From: Paramyrothecium sp. XJ0827
Taxonomy: Eukaryota > Ascomycota > Sordariomycetes > Hypocreales > Stachybotryaceae
Direction of reading: 5' to 3'
Length of the DNA: 64,000 nucleotides
NCBI GenBank assembly: GCA_020881915.1
Contig: JAJFPB010000004.1
Location: 1,674,001-1,738,000, forward strand
The notes under the pieces are model-generated. The model was not told the DNA's origin, searched no databases, and saw only the letters and a program-made list of their open reading frames with translations. Positions 1 through 11,520 of the stretch are shown piece after piece (within the stretch, counting starts at the first letter, position 1; each line of letters starts with the position of its first letter). A program made the position numbers and the translations under genes.

Positions 1-203
1 CCAGACCGGGCAATCCACAGCCGTGCCGAGGTAACGCATCGTGGCCGACAGGGAACCAAGGGTGCCGCCCCTTTCGCATCCGATATAGCATCCTTTGTTC
101 TACAAAACCACCGGCAGTCTTCAAAGCTCCAATTGCCTTGCTCACTACTTTTGCCACAGACTTATACGTGCTCAAATTGTGGAGTGTACAAAGAAAAGCC
201 AAC

Positions 204-1179
204 ATGACAGGTGAGCAACCAAAAGTACTACTCTTCGACATTGGCGGTGTTTGTGTAAGTGAGCCTATTCATTCTACCCCAGCTGAGTCTTTTTCTCACT
301 TCAGTTGGGATGATCGTATGTGGGCAAACAAGAAGGGGAAAAACAAATGTCTGGGTGCTCATCTAATTTTCTCAGGTCAAATCACCATTTCAGAGTATCC
401 TGGACTATGAGCGTCAGCTCGGCGTCCCACCAGGATGGATCAACTATTCAATCTCCAAGACTGCTCCCAATGGGTACTGGCATAAGATCGAGAGGGGCGA
501 CATACCACTCGATGCTTCATTCTTTCGAGGATTCAGCCAAGATTTGCATGACCCAGCCCACTGGGAAGTCTTCTACCGCAGGGAACAAAGCAAGAATCCA
601 AGCCTTTCCCAAGAGACCCCGCCGCTCCCCAAGATAGATGCGGAATTCTTGTTCCACGAGATGATGTCGGCAGGCAGCTATCCAGACCCGTGGATATATC
701 CTGCACTAAAGAACCTCAAGGCTGATGGAAGGTATATAATCGCAGCGTTGAGCAACACGGTCATATTTCCGCCAGGGCACAGGTTTCACGTGGAAGACTT
801 CTTTGACGACCCTCTGCGGAAGCTGTTCGACGTTTTCATCTCATCCGCGCATGTCGGGATTCGCAAACCGGACCCAAAAATGTATCAACTCGCACTCAAA
901 GAGGTCAACCAGTTTGCGCTAGATCATGCGGGTGATGCACGAGGGCAGGTACTTGGTTGGAGGCATGGGATTGAGGCACGAGATATTGTTTTCCTCGACG
1001 ATATCGGTGAAAACTTGCGTGAGGCTCGGAAACAGGGTTTCCGAACAATCAAGGTGCCGTTGGGAAAGGCATACGAGGCTGTCGAAGAGCTCGAGAAGGT
1101 AACGGGACTGAAGCTGGCGGGTGACCACCCTACCACGTCAGGAGCAGGGGGGCTCAACCTTACAAAGGCAAAGATATGA
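204..1179 (+). CDS. HAD-superfamily hydrolase (epoxide-hydrolase N-domain-like phosphatase)
   Basis: Two exons, 204-254 and 376-1179, encode 284 aa; the intron 255-375 starts GTAAGT and ends CTCAG. HAD motif I is FDIGGVC with nucleophile Asp12. The usual second Asp of DxD is Gly, as in the DxGGV subgroup close to the soluble-epoxide-hydrolase N-domain and the ACAD10 N-terminus. Motif II is LSNT, motif III the lysine of RKPDPKMY, and motif IV FLDDIGENL with the metal-binding acidic pair. A small alpha-helical cap lies between motifs I and II. The family removes phosphate from small substrates; the substrate cannot be read from sequence. No signal peptide or membrane segment is seen, so cytosolic action is likely. 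It converges on the methyltransferase gene downstream, with 93 bp between the two stop codons. Confidence 0.85.
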
Positions 1180-1272
1180 GTGGAAGATGTGCTAGTTTTT
1201 AATTAATTGTAGCATATTTGTTCACGATAAATACACCGTATTCTGTCCACGCGGTTGCGTGATTACAGCCTG

Positions 1273-2112
1273 TCAGGTTTTCCTTGCCACATAGACATAT
1301 AATTCATCAACAAACTCCAAGTTACCATCAGTTGCAGCGGCATTCCACTCGTCATGAAACAGCGGCCTTGCTTTCGCCTTGAAGTCCTCCGTCGCTAAGG
1401 GGTCGAGCATGGGCGTGCGCAACAGATAGTCGAATTCCTGATCAGCCTCGGAACCGTTCTTATAGAATGTGCCTCTGCCTTCCTTTGTCAGACTGGCGAA
1501 TTTCTCTACTACAAAGCCCTCGCTTTCTAGGACCTTGCGGAAGTCGTCTTGGGATCTGATCCATCGCCTGCGGAAGGGGAATTCAACGCCAAGACGCTCG
1601 GCGACCGTCTCCATGAGGAGTGCAGATCGGAGATTGCGCTCGTGGGTGACATCAATCGCCATTCGGCCACCGGTCTTGAGATAATTGCGCCAGTGCGCAA
1701 CTACCAGGGCAGGCTCATCAAACAAAACGAACGCGTTGGAGCAGATAATCAGATCGAAGCTGTTCTCCTCGACGTCTGGGCACGTGGCCAAATCACACAC
1801 ATCATGTTGCACCAGCTTCAACCGCCGAGCGACGTCGGGGACTGCGTCGAGTTTCGCTCGGAAAGCATCCAACATCTCGGGTGTGGCATCAACTGCCACG
1901 ACCAGGCCATTGTCGCCAGTATCTCTTGCGGCGCGGATGGCGTCGAGACCAGTGCCGCACGCTAAATCGAGCACGCGATTTCCTGGCTGAACTCCGACCA
2001 AGTCCATGAGACGCCTGGTGTAGTCTGGGTGCCATGATGCGTCATAGTCACTGGCTCTATCACGATACATGAGTTGAGCCCCATGGTATTGACTAAGATA
2101 TTGAGTCGTCAT
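1273..2112 (-). CDS. Class I SAM-dependent methyltransferase
   Basis: Single exon, 279 aa. Glycine-rich motif I VLDLACGTGLD (residues about 47-57) binds S-adenosylmethionine. The acidic residue closing strand 2 is in VVAVDATPEM, and the motif IV region is FDLIICSNAFVLF. The layout is UbiE/COQ5-like (Methyltransf_11/25), a group that acts on small molecules. The open frame extends 21 codons upstream to 2175, but those residues are low-complexity Ser/Cys. I chose MTTQYLSQYHG because homologous proteins begin near this helix. No targeting signal is seen. The acceptor substrate is unknown. Confidence 0.85.
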   Translation of the reverse strand: MTTQYLSQYHGAQLMYRDRASDYDASWHPDYTRRLMDLVGVQPGNRVLDLACGTGLDAIRAARDTGDNGLVVAVDATPEMLDAFRAKLDAVPDVARRLKLVQHDVCDLATCPDVEENSFDLIICSNAFVLFDEPALVVAHWRNYLKTGGRMAIDVTHERNLRSALLMETVAERLGVEFPFRRRWIRSQDDFRKVLESEGFVVEKFASLTKEGRGTFYKNGSEADQEFDYLLRTPMLDPLATEDFKAKARPLFHDEWNAAATDGNLEFVDELYVYVARKT

Positions 2113-3400
2113 TTTCTGAACAGAGCAGTGCAGGGAGCTGGAAGTGGAACATGCGGATCCGACATGCCAATTCAAATGGTGCTTCTCGACTTTTTAAAAG
2201 CAGGTAGCGGCTCAAGACAGTTTTCGTGATAAATCGTTACGCTACACTATATTACTCCAAGCAATTGGTTATGAGTGTCCATGGACTAGGTTGGACTGTC
2301 TGAGTCACACGGTGAGCGCGTTTGGTGATCTGCGTTCCGTACATTTGAAAGGTACAGGCGAGGGACACTCTGTGCTCGACATGTCAATAACAATGAGCTT
2401 CCCCCCCCCTTCTCTTTCTTTTCAACATACCACCTAAGATATTTAACAACTAAGTTGTATAGGTAACCTCGCAGAAATACAAATCCCAGGTTCAATTAGG
2501 GAGTGACGCCAGACAATGATCAAGCTGTGCTTACAATGTATCGAGGATGTGTAGTCTAGGGTAGGATGTAGTCAAAGGGGAATAGAGACGAGCCCAGGTT
2601 GATGCACTACAACCAGGCTAGTTCTAGGCTTTTCGACAAGGGACCATAGACATAACCGGCAGAACACTCGCAACAAGGGAAGATCAAGACGAACAGCCTC
2701 TATCTTTGGAGATGCGATGGTGGCATGATCATGGCGGAACTCAGCCCCTACGACCCAGCTGCACTACGCCCATGGAAATGGGCTGCGAGCGATAAGTGAA
2801 ACGCACCACTGCAGAATGGGGCTTGTTGGCTGTTGAAAAGGGGAGCAAGGCTGGGACGGAGCGCTTGGAGCTGTCCACCATTGGCATCGGCTCTCATCGA
2901 GCAGCTACCGTATTAGGAATGGGAACCAACCAACCAACATAGCTGAGAACAGTCCCACCATGGATGACCGGTGAAAGCCCCATCCCCACGCTTGCAATCG
3001 TCCAGAGGAAAATGGCGAATGTGGATGGCTCATTCCACCGTGAAGTTGCTTATAGTCTTGCCAGATGCGCTGTGAAAGGGGCAACAAGGCACGCAAAGGA
3101 TGGACCAGAAGTGTCTGCATGATCTTTCGCTTTCTGATGCAAGGGGGAGTTCTGAATCCTCATCTGCGGCCCTTGCCAAGGATCGGGCTGTGCAAGCGGA
3201 GCCTTGGGGGAGGCCGTACGCTGGGCCGCATCCTACACACCCTCGCGAAGTAGGCATGTGAGCCACAAGGCACCCAAGCTCATGCAAGCCAGTTTTCCAG
3301 CTGTACAAAAAGTTTGGAGGTGCCCTCGCCGAGGGGACGAGGTTCGTGATGCAGAACATTCTCATGCCATTCCTGCTACAAGCCCCAGAGTCCCTCGCCC
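2113..3400. other. Intergenic stretch, no gene seen
   Basis: About 1.3 kb upstream of both the methyltransferase (read leftward) and the T5orf172-type gene (read rightward), so it should hold two divergent promoters. It contains a C-tract followed by a CT-rich run near 2400-2430. The short open frames here show no family resemblance and no convincing splice partners. Confidence 0.5.
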
Positions 3401-4651
3401 GTGACGACAATGCCTTCTGTTATTCTGGAGCCAACACCATGGCCGGATACTCTTGAAGACTGGTTGCTACTGCTCAATATACAAGGAGGGACCGATGTTC
3501 GCTGCCATGGGAGAAAAAAGTCGAAGCCTGGAAAGGCAGATGGAGCCTCGAGCCAGCACTCATGTCGGAACAAGGTCAGCCAAACTAGCTGGACTACGGT
3601 GAAGTCACTCCTCATAGAAATTGCAGCCGAGGGTGCCATCGAGTGAGGGAAAGATCTGTTGGTGAAAGCTGCGCAGCTTTTACTTTGCAAAGCTGCTCAT
3701 CAAGACCAGGGCCCAGCGCTGCTTGCACGGTGGTTGCAGCTCTTGTCCAACGTTGAAGATCGCCCTACTCTTGTCGAGTTGACAGAACCTTCGGTCGATG
3801 GCCAGGAGGAGTCGAGCCTGGAAGTCAAGTCTTTTGATGGTCCCAGGTCTGCTGGAATCGTAGTCAAAACTGTACCGGTCGAACCCGAGGCGACGCCCAA
3901 GTTGGCCAGCAAAGTCCTCGATGAGCATACCTTCAAATCGTTCGGTCCGCAGCAGACCACATACGCGATCAATAAAGCAATTAAACAATGCATCTTAAAA
4001 CCTCTCACGGCAACCGATCTCCAGAGCCGTCAAAGCGGCAACGTCTATATATACACGTTTCCCAACACACACCGAACTCGCTCGCCATTCCTTAAGATAG
4101 GCAATGCAAAAAATGTCGGGGACCGGATGGCCCGGTGGAAGAAACAATGCGGCTACGCTCCTCAGATCCTGAGCACATTCACCGCCGACTTCTACGTGCG
4201 GGTGGAGCGCTTGGTCCACGTCCACCTGCGAAACCAGCGCCTCAGAGAACCCAAGTGTCCCGGCTGCGGAGGGGTTCACCATGAGTGGTTCCAGGTCAGG
4301 AACACGAGAGCAGCAGCTCTCGCAGGCCTCTGGACGGACTGGACACGGCAGCAACCGTATGATGACAGAGGAATCCTGAAGGAGAGCTGGGCAAAGCGTG
4401 CCTCGAAGGTTAATCTCGATGATGCCGACTGCTGGGAGGACTTTGTCCATTGCGTAGACGAAGATGACGATGTCAAAGAGGACGATGTTAAAGAAGAGGA
4501 AACGGACGAGGAGCAGGATGAGGACGACCCGAAGCATGATCTTGATGACGAGAGCCATGAGCAAGCATTCAAAGAAGAAGACGAAGACGAAGACGAAGTC
4601 ATGTACAGATACCACTTCATGGATGACGAAATGGCAGAAATAAATGCCTGA
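3401..4651 (+). CDS. T5orf172 (GIY-YIG-like, DUF1766) domain protein interrupted by an in-frame TGA
   Basis: One continuous frame of 417 codons is broken only by TGA at 3644-3646. The first part (start 3401, or Met at 3410) has the usual N-terminal region of this fungal family, with Cys residues in VRCHGRKK and SCRNKVS. After the TGA the frame continues with helices including LLLCKAAHQDQ. The T5orf172 core follows: NVYIYTFP, FLKIGNAKNVGDRMARWKKQCG, RVERLVHVHL, and a CPGC...HHEWF zinc-like signature. The C-terminus is an acidic Glu/Asp tail. The core resembles GIY-YIG nuclease/DNA-binding folds; the cellular role in fungi is unknown. Either this is a nonsense-disrupted allele or the TGA is spliced out: a 78-nt phase-0 intron 3599-3676 (GTGAAG to GCGCAG) would remove it in frame but would also remove family-like helix. 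A sequencing error is also possible. Confidence 0.6.
3644..3646 (+). other. In-frame TGA inside the T5orf172-type gene
   Basis: The codon lies between residues AAEGAIE and GKDLLVKAAQ, both of which fit the family on either side. Frame is retained exactly, so a single base substitution explains the break. The context GAG TGA GGG is not the CpA-to-TpA change typical of repeat-induced point mutation. Confidence 0.75.
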
Positions 4652-5196
4652 GTGTAGGTCGGAACAGAGCGAAAGAGCCCGGTCGCACGACAACTGGAAA
4701 CATGCCATGGCTTTTATTTGCCTCGGGTCGCGGAGTTTGGAGTTAGGTATACCATCTTATATTTAGACTGACATTGCTCTGCAAATGCTCTGCATTACTT
4801 CGTTAACCTAGTAGCCGTCTCAGCAGAAGCCCTCCCACCTTGGCTGCCATGTCGTGAGAACAACCACCTTTGGAGAACAAGCCGGGTGGAAATGGCTGAT
4901 TCTCTCGCAACGGATCAGCTAACAGTACTGAGCAACCTTTATTCTTCTCCGTGGCCACATCATGTCTCACCAGCCAGTGTCCCCGAGTGTAAAATGCTAC
5001 CTGCTGTTGAAGAGATGATAGACTTCTCAGGAAACTCAAAACACAGCTGTCAGCTCACTTCCAACGCACCTGGTATCGTGTATTCGCCCAAACGCCAAAT
5101 GTCAAAAGACGCCCCGATATTGCCCAACAGCAAACCGTCAAAAAGTCTTACGCTCAATGCAAACACCGGCAATAAAAAGAGTATCAAATCATAGCA
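4652..5196. other. Tail-to-tail intergenic region
   Basis: 545 bp between two convergent genes, expected to hold 3' UTRs and polyadenylation signals. No further gene or repeat is seen. Confidence 0.5.
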
Positions 5197-8100
5197 TCAA
5201 TCATCCAGAATCTCAATGACTTCATTTGAAGTCTTCTTCGTAGGAGCACATTTGGGTGCCTGTCTTTTGACAACGTTTGTGTCCAAGGTCTCTTCATCGG
5301 AATCATCGGCTTCTGCAATCGGTGTCCAGCTCCCTTTCGCATCAATTTGAATGCGCTTTGTGCGTTCCAGTCCTTTGTACAGAAGTACGGTTCGCACATT
5401 GGTAAAGTAATCATCTACCCTGAGGTTGGACGGCCGAGCATCGAGACCACATATTGGACATTTCCAGGTATCTACCATGCTAGGTTCCTGTCCATGACGG
5501 GTAGGTTTTGTTGGTCGAGTTTGAAGCCAAGTCTCGAGGTCGAAGCATTCTAGATGCCTGCAGTCATTTCCTCGAACTGGGACGTCAAACATGATGGAAC
5601 TGAAAGGATCTGCTAAAGAGACCGTAAGAGAGTCGTCTGCAAAGATGATATCGTCCGAGTCTGATGTCTGTAGTCGTTTCTTGATTTCACCCTCCGTTTG
5701 CTCCGTGGAGAAGTGTGTGCTACCCTTCACCATGGCTATGATTGAGTCATGGTCAGCGGTTTTGACGAGCTCAACTGCCATATATCCAATCATGTCTCTT
5801 TTCGAGTTGGCACTGACGTCTGGCAAACTTATCGTGACTTCGTTTTCTTCCGGCTGTACCGAATCAGTCAATTCTATAGGAAGATCATGATGAAAATGCT
5901 GTTTTCGGCGGGGAAAGTGCGGCTTTCCATTTATCATGATATATATATGCTCCGGCCAGTGGTTAGGTGAGACCGCCCATGACCCCTGGCTAACTTCTTG
6001 CCCGTTTTTGAAAAGGCATAGTCGTAGGCGATACCGACATGAGCCGTGGGAATAGATGGCGACTGGAAGACGCGTCGTTTCTGCTGTCTTGGACACTGCC
6101 AGATTCGTAAACTGTGTTTGCGAAACTCGAAAGCTGAGCGTTCTGAGTCCTGTTTGAGGGGGCATTGCCACTATATCTGTTGCAAACTCTGCGATGTATT
6201 GATAGAACCGAGTCGAGCATAGCTTTGCTGAGGCTCTTCGGGGGCTTCGGAGGTTGACCAAGTGCAGGCTGGGCTGAACAGAGGTCCAATCATATTGATT
6301 GGCGGGATAATCATTCTCAGGAATCCGGTATTGCACACTGTTCTGTCTTAGACCCGCAGTGTTCGCATAGATTTGCTCCCCAGCTGTAGGCTGGACGTAA
6401 CTTTGTCGACTTGTCCCTGCACGATGGTGTGAGCTGTGCAAGCCGGCAGGCGTTGCAGGTGATATTGGCGTTTGTGGCGAGGTTGAATAGTCATGCACGG
6501 CGAAATGGTTTGCCATATTTGGACCAGTGGATGGAACAAAGCAAGGGCGAGAATTAGGACCAGCATGGTGGTGGTTTTGTGCATACGTCGAACCTTGAAT
6601 ATGGCTGGATTGTGGGAAAAACCCCTGGGCGCTAGCCTCTGACTGTAGATTTACAGGCATCTCGAGTGAGGTAGAGTTGCGTGCATGGACCTGTCCAGTA
6701 ATCATTCCACTACGCTGCTCTTGAACCATGGGAGGAAGCGCTTGTGTATGACCTCCTAACGGAACCTGCGTCGGCCGTTGAGTGGCATGGCAGTGGTGAT
6801 TGACTTGCCCAAATAAGTTCATGGGAGTTGCTGCGGCGTTGTTACCGAAGGATTGGGATGGAGAACCAGGATTTAAGACTGCTCCACGACCGTGCAGAGG
6901 TGGTTGTGAATTCAGGAGCATAGGACGCGATGAGGCTAATGGCATTTGAACACCAGGAGCGCGGGCGCCAGCGCTGGATCCCGCAGAATCGGTTGGCACG
7001 GCCAATCCCTGATCGGAATGGGGCGGTGCAGACGCGGTTGAAGCCCCTGATGGCATGCCTTTCGCCTGTTAGCTGAGAGATCATACGGACAATGATTTGT
7101 GAGTTTTGGCAACCAACCGGTTTGAGGACACTGGGCCCGAGTAATAATAGTGGAGTATTTAACAACCATATCATCTCGTACTCTGGCTCGGATGACATTG
7201 GGTGCGTTGTCTAGGGCCATTTGCAATTCTTGCTGTTGGTCCTTTGCAAAGAGCTGGTTGAGCTCCGTCGAGAATGGACCATCTTGAACCCAAAGAGTCC
7301 TCCGAGTAAAGGTGAAGAAAATAGACTGGAGAATTGGTGACGGGCAGCCCAGCAAGTAACCTATTTCCCAAGCCAAGACAGGGTAGCGTCTAGCATTTAC
7401 GGCTGCGCTCAGATTGTGCCAGGCTTCTGAGAATTTCTTGAAAAATGCGACAATTCGCAACCAGGCGTCGGCATAGAGCGGGATTTCCCTTACATAGATT
7501 TCGCTATTGCCTGGGAATTGCGCAAACCACCGAATATGGTCTTCGTTCATGTCCTCATTTCGTCTGAGAAGAATCAATAACGCCTCGAAAACACTGTCTA
7601 TAATGTTTGGAGGGAGCGGAAACACCTTGTGAACGGAAGGTCTATCCAAGGTCCATAAACAGAAATACTGGTGCAAAATGATGTAGAAGTAGTCACTTCT
7701 TGCACAGGCGTCTGTCAACATCCGATAGCGTGGTCTTTCCACGGAAAAGGGCGAAGACGGGATGCTTTCGTAGGCAGCAAGCCGTGCTTTGAGATTTGTA
7801 ACCCATAGTTCCGGCACAGTCAAAACGGAAGTCGTTCCGCAGACCCTTTTGGAACCTCGGTTGGATTCGATAGAGCCACTGGGCGGAGCTGACCGTTTTT
7901 GACGACCAGATTGCGCGGACCCATGACTAGTTGGTGTGGGCATTGACTGGACTGGTACAAATGCGGGTGAAGCATGGTGAGGGACCCTGGAAGTGGGTGT
8001 TAGGTTTGGTAGGGATTCAACGAGTTCGTTGGTCTGAGACGCGCGAAGAGAGGTATTGCTTTGTTCGGTATTGAGCAATGTATGAGACGTGTTTTCGTCT

Positions 8101-8726
8101 GTGCGTGTTGGCTGAGGTGAAGCATGCGACCGGTCGATCTCGAGGCGGGATGTGATGGCTCGGGGGGATTCTTGAGGTGAACTGCTGATCGTGCTGCTAG
8201 ATTCAACACAGCCCGTAGCAACCGGACTCGCCTCGTTCGTGAGTGCTGGGGATGGCAGCACAGAGCTACCACGTTGGTGGTGTCTAGTGGAAGATTCCCT
8301 GGTCAGCCCAACTGCGCAACTAGGAAATGGGGAACTGCAACATATATCGTCCAATATGACGATTCAAAACCCCCAAGACAATCTTTGGGTGACCACATAC
8401 CGTTGATGCTCGTCCTCGACTTGCTGGTCATTTGGTGTAGGCAAACCTGCTGGTCGGCTCGTAGTCGGTATGTCGACAGAGTTGACTGGTGGTACTTGTA
8501 TGTTGAAATTCTTGCGCGGCCTTTCGCGGGGAGCAGCCCGTGGTCCTTGATTTGGCGCCGTTTGTGCGGATGTAGAAGCGGAAGGATTAGCTACGGTGTT
8601 TCGGCTCGTCATCCACGATGGCCGATGGCCCCCGAGGAATTTATTCAGGGTCTGGTTCGAGGTTGCGACCTGGGTGCGCTCCAAATCTCCACCAGACTGG
8701 GGCGGATGTTCGACGGAGGGCGGCAT
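5197..8726 (-). CDS. PIAS-like SP-RING (MIZ) zinc-finger protein, probable SUMO E3 ligase
   Basis: Three exons, 8726-8401, 8298-7118 and 7046-5197, give 1118 aa; introns are 102 nt (GTATGT) and 71 nt (GTTGGT...CTAAC...CAG). The N-terminal third is Ser/Pro/Thr-rich and disordered, with a basic KRVCG patch. Residues about 230-500 are helical and rich in Trp and Tyr. Then comes a long Gln/Ser/Pro-rich linker, a predicted beta-rich domain, and the SP-RING: C998-x-H1000-x2-C1003 ... C1032-P-I-C1035. SP-RING proteins position SUMO-charged Ubc9 on nuclear substrates. The last residues VIEILDD match a SUMO-interacting motif. The MIZ finger and SIM are read directly; ligase function is inferred. The start is uncertain: open frame continues above 8726 with a possible CTTAG acceptor near 8768, so a further 5' exon around 8826-8878 is possible. 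Confidence 0.85.
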
Positions 8727-9284
8727 CTGAGCGAGGATAGGAATCCGGACGAGATGTTGGAGTCTAAGAGACGGCGCGTTAGTCCCAGCCTTGCTTGATG
8801 ACGAGAAGCATCAACCAGGGCACAAACCATCGGGGGGATGGGAAGACGCTGGAAACGTCTGGAAAAGGCGACTCTCAAACGATGAACAGGCCAAAGAAAG
8901 GCGACTCAGGCGGCAATGTGAGCGTCGCCGGAAAACTAGATGAATGGCTGAGATTGAGCCGTTGCGGCTGGACAATGAAACTGTGCCTGGGACGGAAAGG
9001 CGAGGTAGAAGAGCGAGCGCGGCCCGCGGTGAAGAAACAGTGCTATCACTTCTCGAGACGCGCGACAGGTTTTGCTTATTGGAATGGTACCGTTACAGCA
9101 GGCAAGGTAGGTACAGTACAGAAGCTGGATGGGGTGCATGGGAAGAGGCAGGCTGAGCCGCGAGTGCAGCTTGGGTGTGGTGTTGGTCAACACATACTTC
9201 CCGTCCCGGTAAGGCGCGAGTGACGCGAGTGCCGTGGCTGCAGGTGAAACCCCACCAAGGTACATTGCATTGCCTTTACTGTAC

Positions 9285-9304
9285 CTCACCTCACCTCACC
9301 TCAC
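9285..9304. repeat. (CTCAC)4 microsatellite
   Basis: Four perfect CTCAC units in a C/T-rich tract, followed by an imperfect TCACTCACC tail. Confidence 0.9.
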
Positions 9305-9982
9305 TCACCTTGCCCTTGTTACTGCACCTTAGCCTTCCCAACCAACTGCATCAACATGGTTTCTTTGTTCTCATAACCAACGCAAAAATGAAAGGAAAAA
9401 AAAAATATGATGAAAGCCGTTTGGAGCCCCTACTGGATTGTCCCTTATTGAGCAGTCTTGCGGCGCAGCACAACCGCTCACAGTGCCCGCCATCGGGACC
9501 GAACTGAGGCTTACGGGAAAGTGCGTGCACAACAATCACCTCACTCACAGTGTCCGTGGTAAATGGGGCGCATGGCTCCCCGTTCTCACCATCCCATGCT
9601 TTCCGTCATTGCATCCATTGCATGCCCATGTCGTTGCTTCACTCCCGCCTCTCTGGTCGGTTGCATCCACATTGAATCTTGGCTGCGTTGGGAACAAGAG
9701 CATTCCTGAGAACCTGGTTCATGAATCATGGCAACTTCCGCGACGTGAACCACAATAAAGAGCTTGACTGCCAATGGTTTGGCAGCTGCATACTATTGTT
9801 TGCCGCTACGGCATGTCCCGTTCAGTCAACTGGGAGTACAAGATTGGTATGGTCAAGAGCAGTTTGTCCTGCATGCGCGCCCTCATGGTCTGTTCCGCGT
9901 AATCTAACTGTGAAGCGTTTTCATCATTGCAACACGGGCATCTGCAGAATACGACCCGTCTACCAGCGCGATCGGCTCTGCA

Positions 9983-10003
9983 GCGGATGCGGATGCGGAT
10001 GCG
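9983..10003. repeat. (GCGGAT)3 microsatellite
   Basis: Three perfect GCGGAT units plus a partial fourth, in non-coding sequence. Confidence 0.85.
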
Positions 10004-10365
10004 ATCAAGCGATGTCTTTGGGACAGCTGGCCGAGTGGGACTTGTGTTCCTCGGCCGCGGACTTCGGATAATGGTCGTGCGACGGCACTTGCTCAAGAAT
10101 CCCGCGGTGTTTGTTGAGGCTGCATCGATAGTTCCAGACCCGCCAATGACTTGCGGCGACATCAGCGGTGAATGCAGAGTGCAACAGACGTTCGATGAAG
10201 GATGAAGTTAGGCGGTCGAACCATTTTAGAGCGGGTCGGGAATAACGTAGTCAATTTAGCACCACACTGTCACTGGGCAGAAATCTTACCAAGCAATCGA
10301 GCTTGGGAAAGACAGGTTGCTATCCGATCACACCACAGGCAGAACTGCAGCACATCTGCAACAGC

Positions 10366-11520
10366 ATGGATGCCTCAGTGCGTTCTTTGTTCAGAGTTTC
10401 GGTCCTCTTAGGCTTTTTCGCCGTAATCGTTCTCCCATTCCTCCCACAACCACTTTGGAGCTTCCTCCCCAACAGTGTCAAATGGAACAAGGCGGAGCCG
10501 GTAAATGAGACAGAGAAGCTGCCCTTGAGGACGCCGGTCTACTTTTTCAGCCATGGAGGAGTGAGTCATGCTTCAAAGAACAATTCAGTGCGGCGGTGTA
10601 TACTGTACTGAGAGAATACTGTAGCCAGACGTGCAATACAATACGAGTCATCCGGCATTTCCCGTCCTCCAGAACATTGGCAAAGAGATCACGACAAAAG
10701 TGAAGCCAAAAGCTGTTGTTGTTTTTTCAGCCCATTGGATGGGCGACGTAGATGCTATTCACATTAACAATGCAGAGCATACAGACTTGATTTACGAGTA
10801 CGGCATCTCATCTTTCTAAATGGAAGTCTTCTCGTTAATGTTGTGTGTATTAGCTTCAGCGGTTTCCCCGACCACTTCTACAAGGCACAATACCTAAATA
10901 TCGGAAGCCCTTCCCTTGCGGATAGAATCATGATTATGCTTTCCGAGGCAGGCATTCAGTCGTATGGGATGAAGAGGGGCCTGGACCACGGGGTGTGGTC
11001 GGGGTTCAATGTTGGTGAGTTTGTCGTTTCTTGCACCATAGCAGAACGTCATTGACATGAATGACTAGCGTTTAACCCCGAGACCAATCCGCTGGGAATT
11101 CCTCTGGTACAGGTCTCTTTGTTCAAGAACGAATCACCCACGTCTCATTACGCGCTTGGCCGGGCCATCTCCCGCCTTCGTGACGAGGGCATTGTCATCA
11201 TCGGGGCGGGGATGTCGGTGCACAATCTCCGTGATATGAGCGGCATGTTCAAAGGCGATTTTCGACCGTTACCATATTCCGTCAGCTTTGACAACGCCTT
11301 GAAAGAGGCTGTTGAGACGACCCCAGAGCTCCGGGAGAAGGCAATGGCGGCGGTATGCCAACGACCGGACGCTCGCCAGGCCCACCCATTTATGGACCAC
11401 CTGATGCCCGTCTTCATTGCAGCCGGAGCGGCGGGAGACGATGTAGGAAAGCAGACATGGACGATGCAGGAGGGGAGCTTTGCTTGGGCACAGTATCGAT
11501 TTGGCGATGCACCATCATGA
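10366..11520 (+). CDS. LigB/DODA-type extradiol dioxygenase with N-terminal membrane anchor
   Basis: Four exons, 10366-10560, 10625-10797, 10860-11014 and 11069-11520, total 324 aa. Introns are 64, 62 and 54 nt. The fold is the 4,5-DOPA-dioxygenase/LigB group: HGGP (His63), FSAHWMG (His102), GFPDHFY (His128), DHGVW (His166) and a C-terminal HPFMDHLMPVF. The first two are the usual metal ligands. These enzymes open catechol-type aromatic rings with non-haem Fe(II) or Zn(II). Residues about 9-30 form one hydrophobic helix (VSVLLGFFAVIVLPF) that cytosolic family members lack, so anchoring in the secretory pathway or another membrane is likely. It converges on the RNA cyclase gene. Physiological substrate unknown. 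Confidence 0.85.

Larger units (their letters stand above)
8727..10365. other. Intergenic region between divergent genes
   Basis: It holds the promoters of the SP-RING gene (leftward) and the DODA-type gene (rightward). Simple repeats occur at 9285-9304 and 9983-10003. The open frames inside have no recognisable domain and no matching splice partners, so I call no gene. Confidence 0.45.

Noticed and set aside
3643..3676. 34-nt intron that would remove the TGA
   Set aside because: GTGAGG to GCGCAG is present, but 34 nt is too short and not a multiple of three, so it would shift frame.
4015..4330. Prophage or phage insertion suggested by the T5orf172 domain name
   Set aside because: The domain is widespread in fungi in this same architecture; no other phage-like sequence is nearby.
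3659..4651. Separate gene starting at a TTG just after the TGA
   Set aside because: Fungal nuclear genes rarely start at TTG, and the upstream frame carries the family N-terminus, so it is one interrupted gene.
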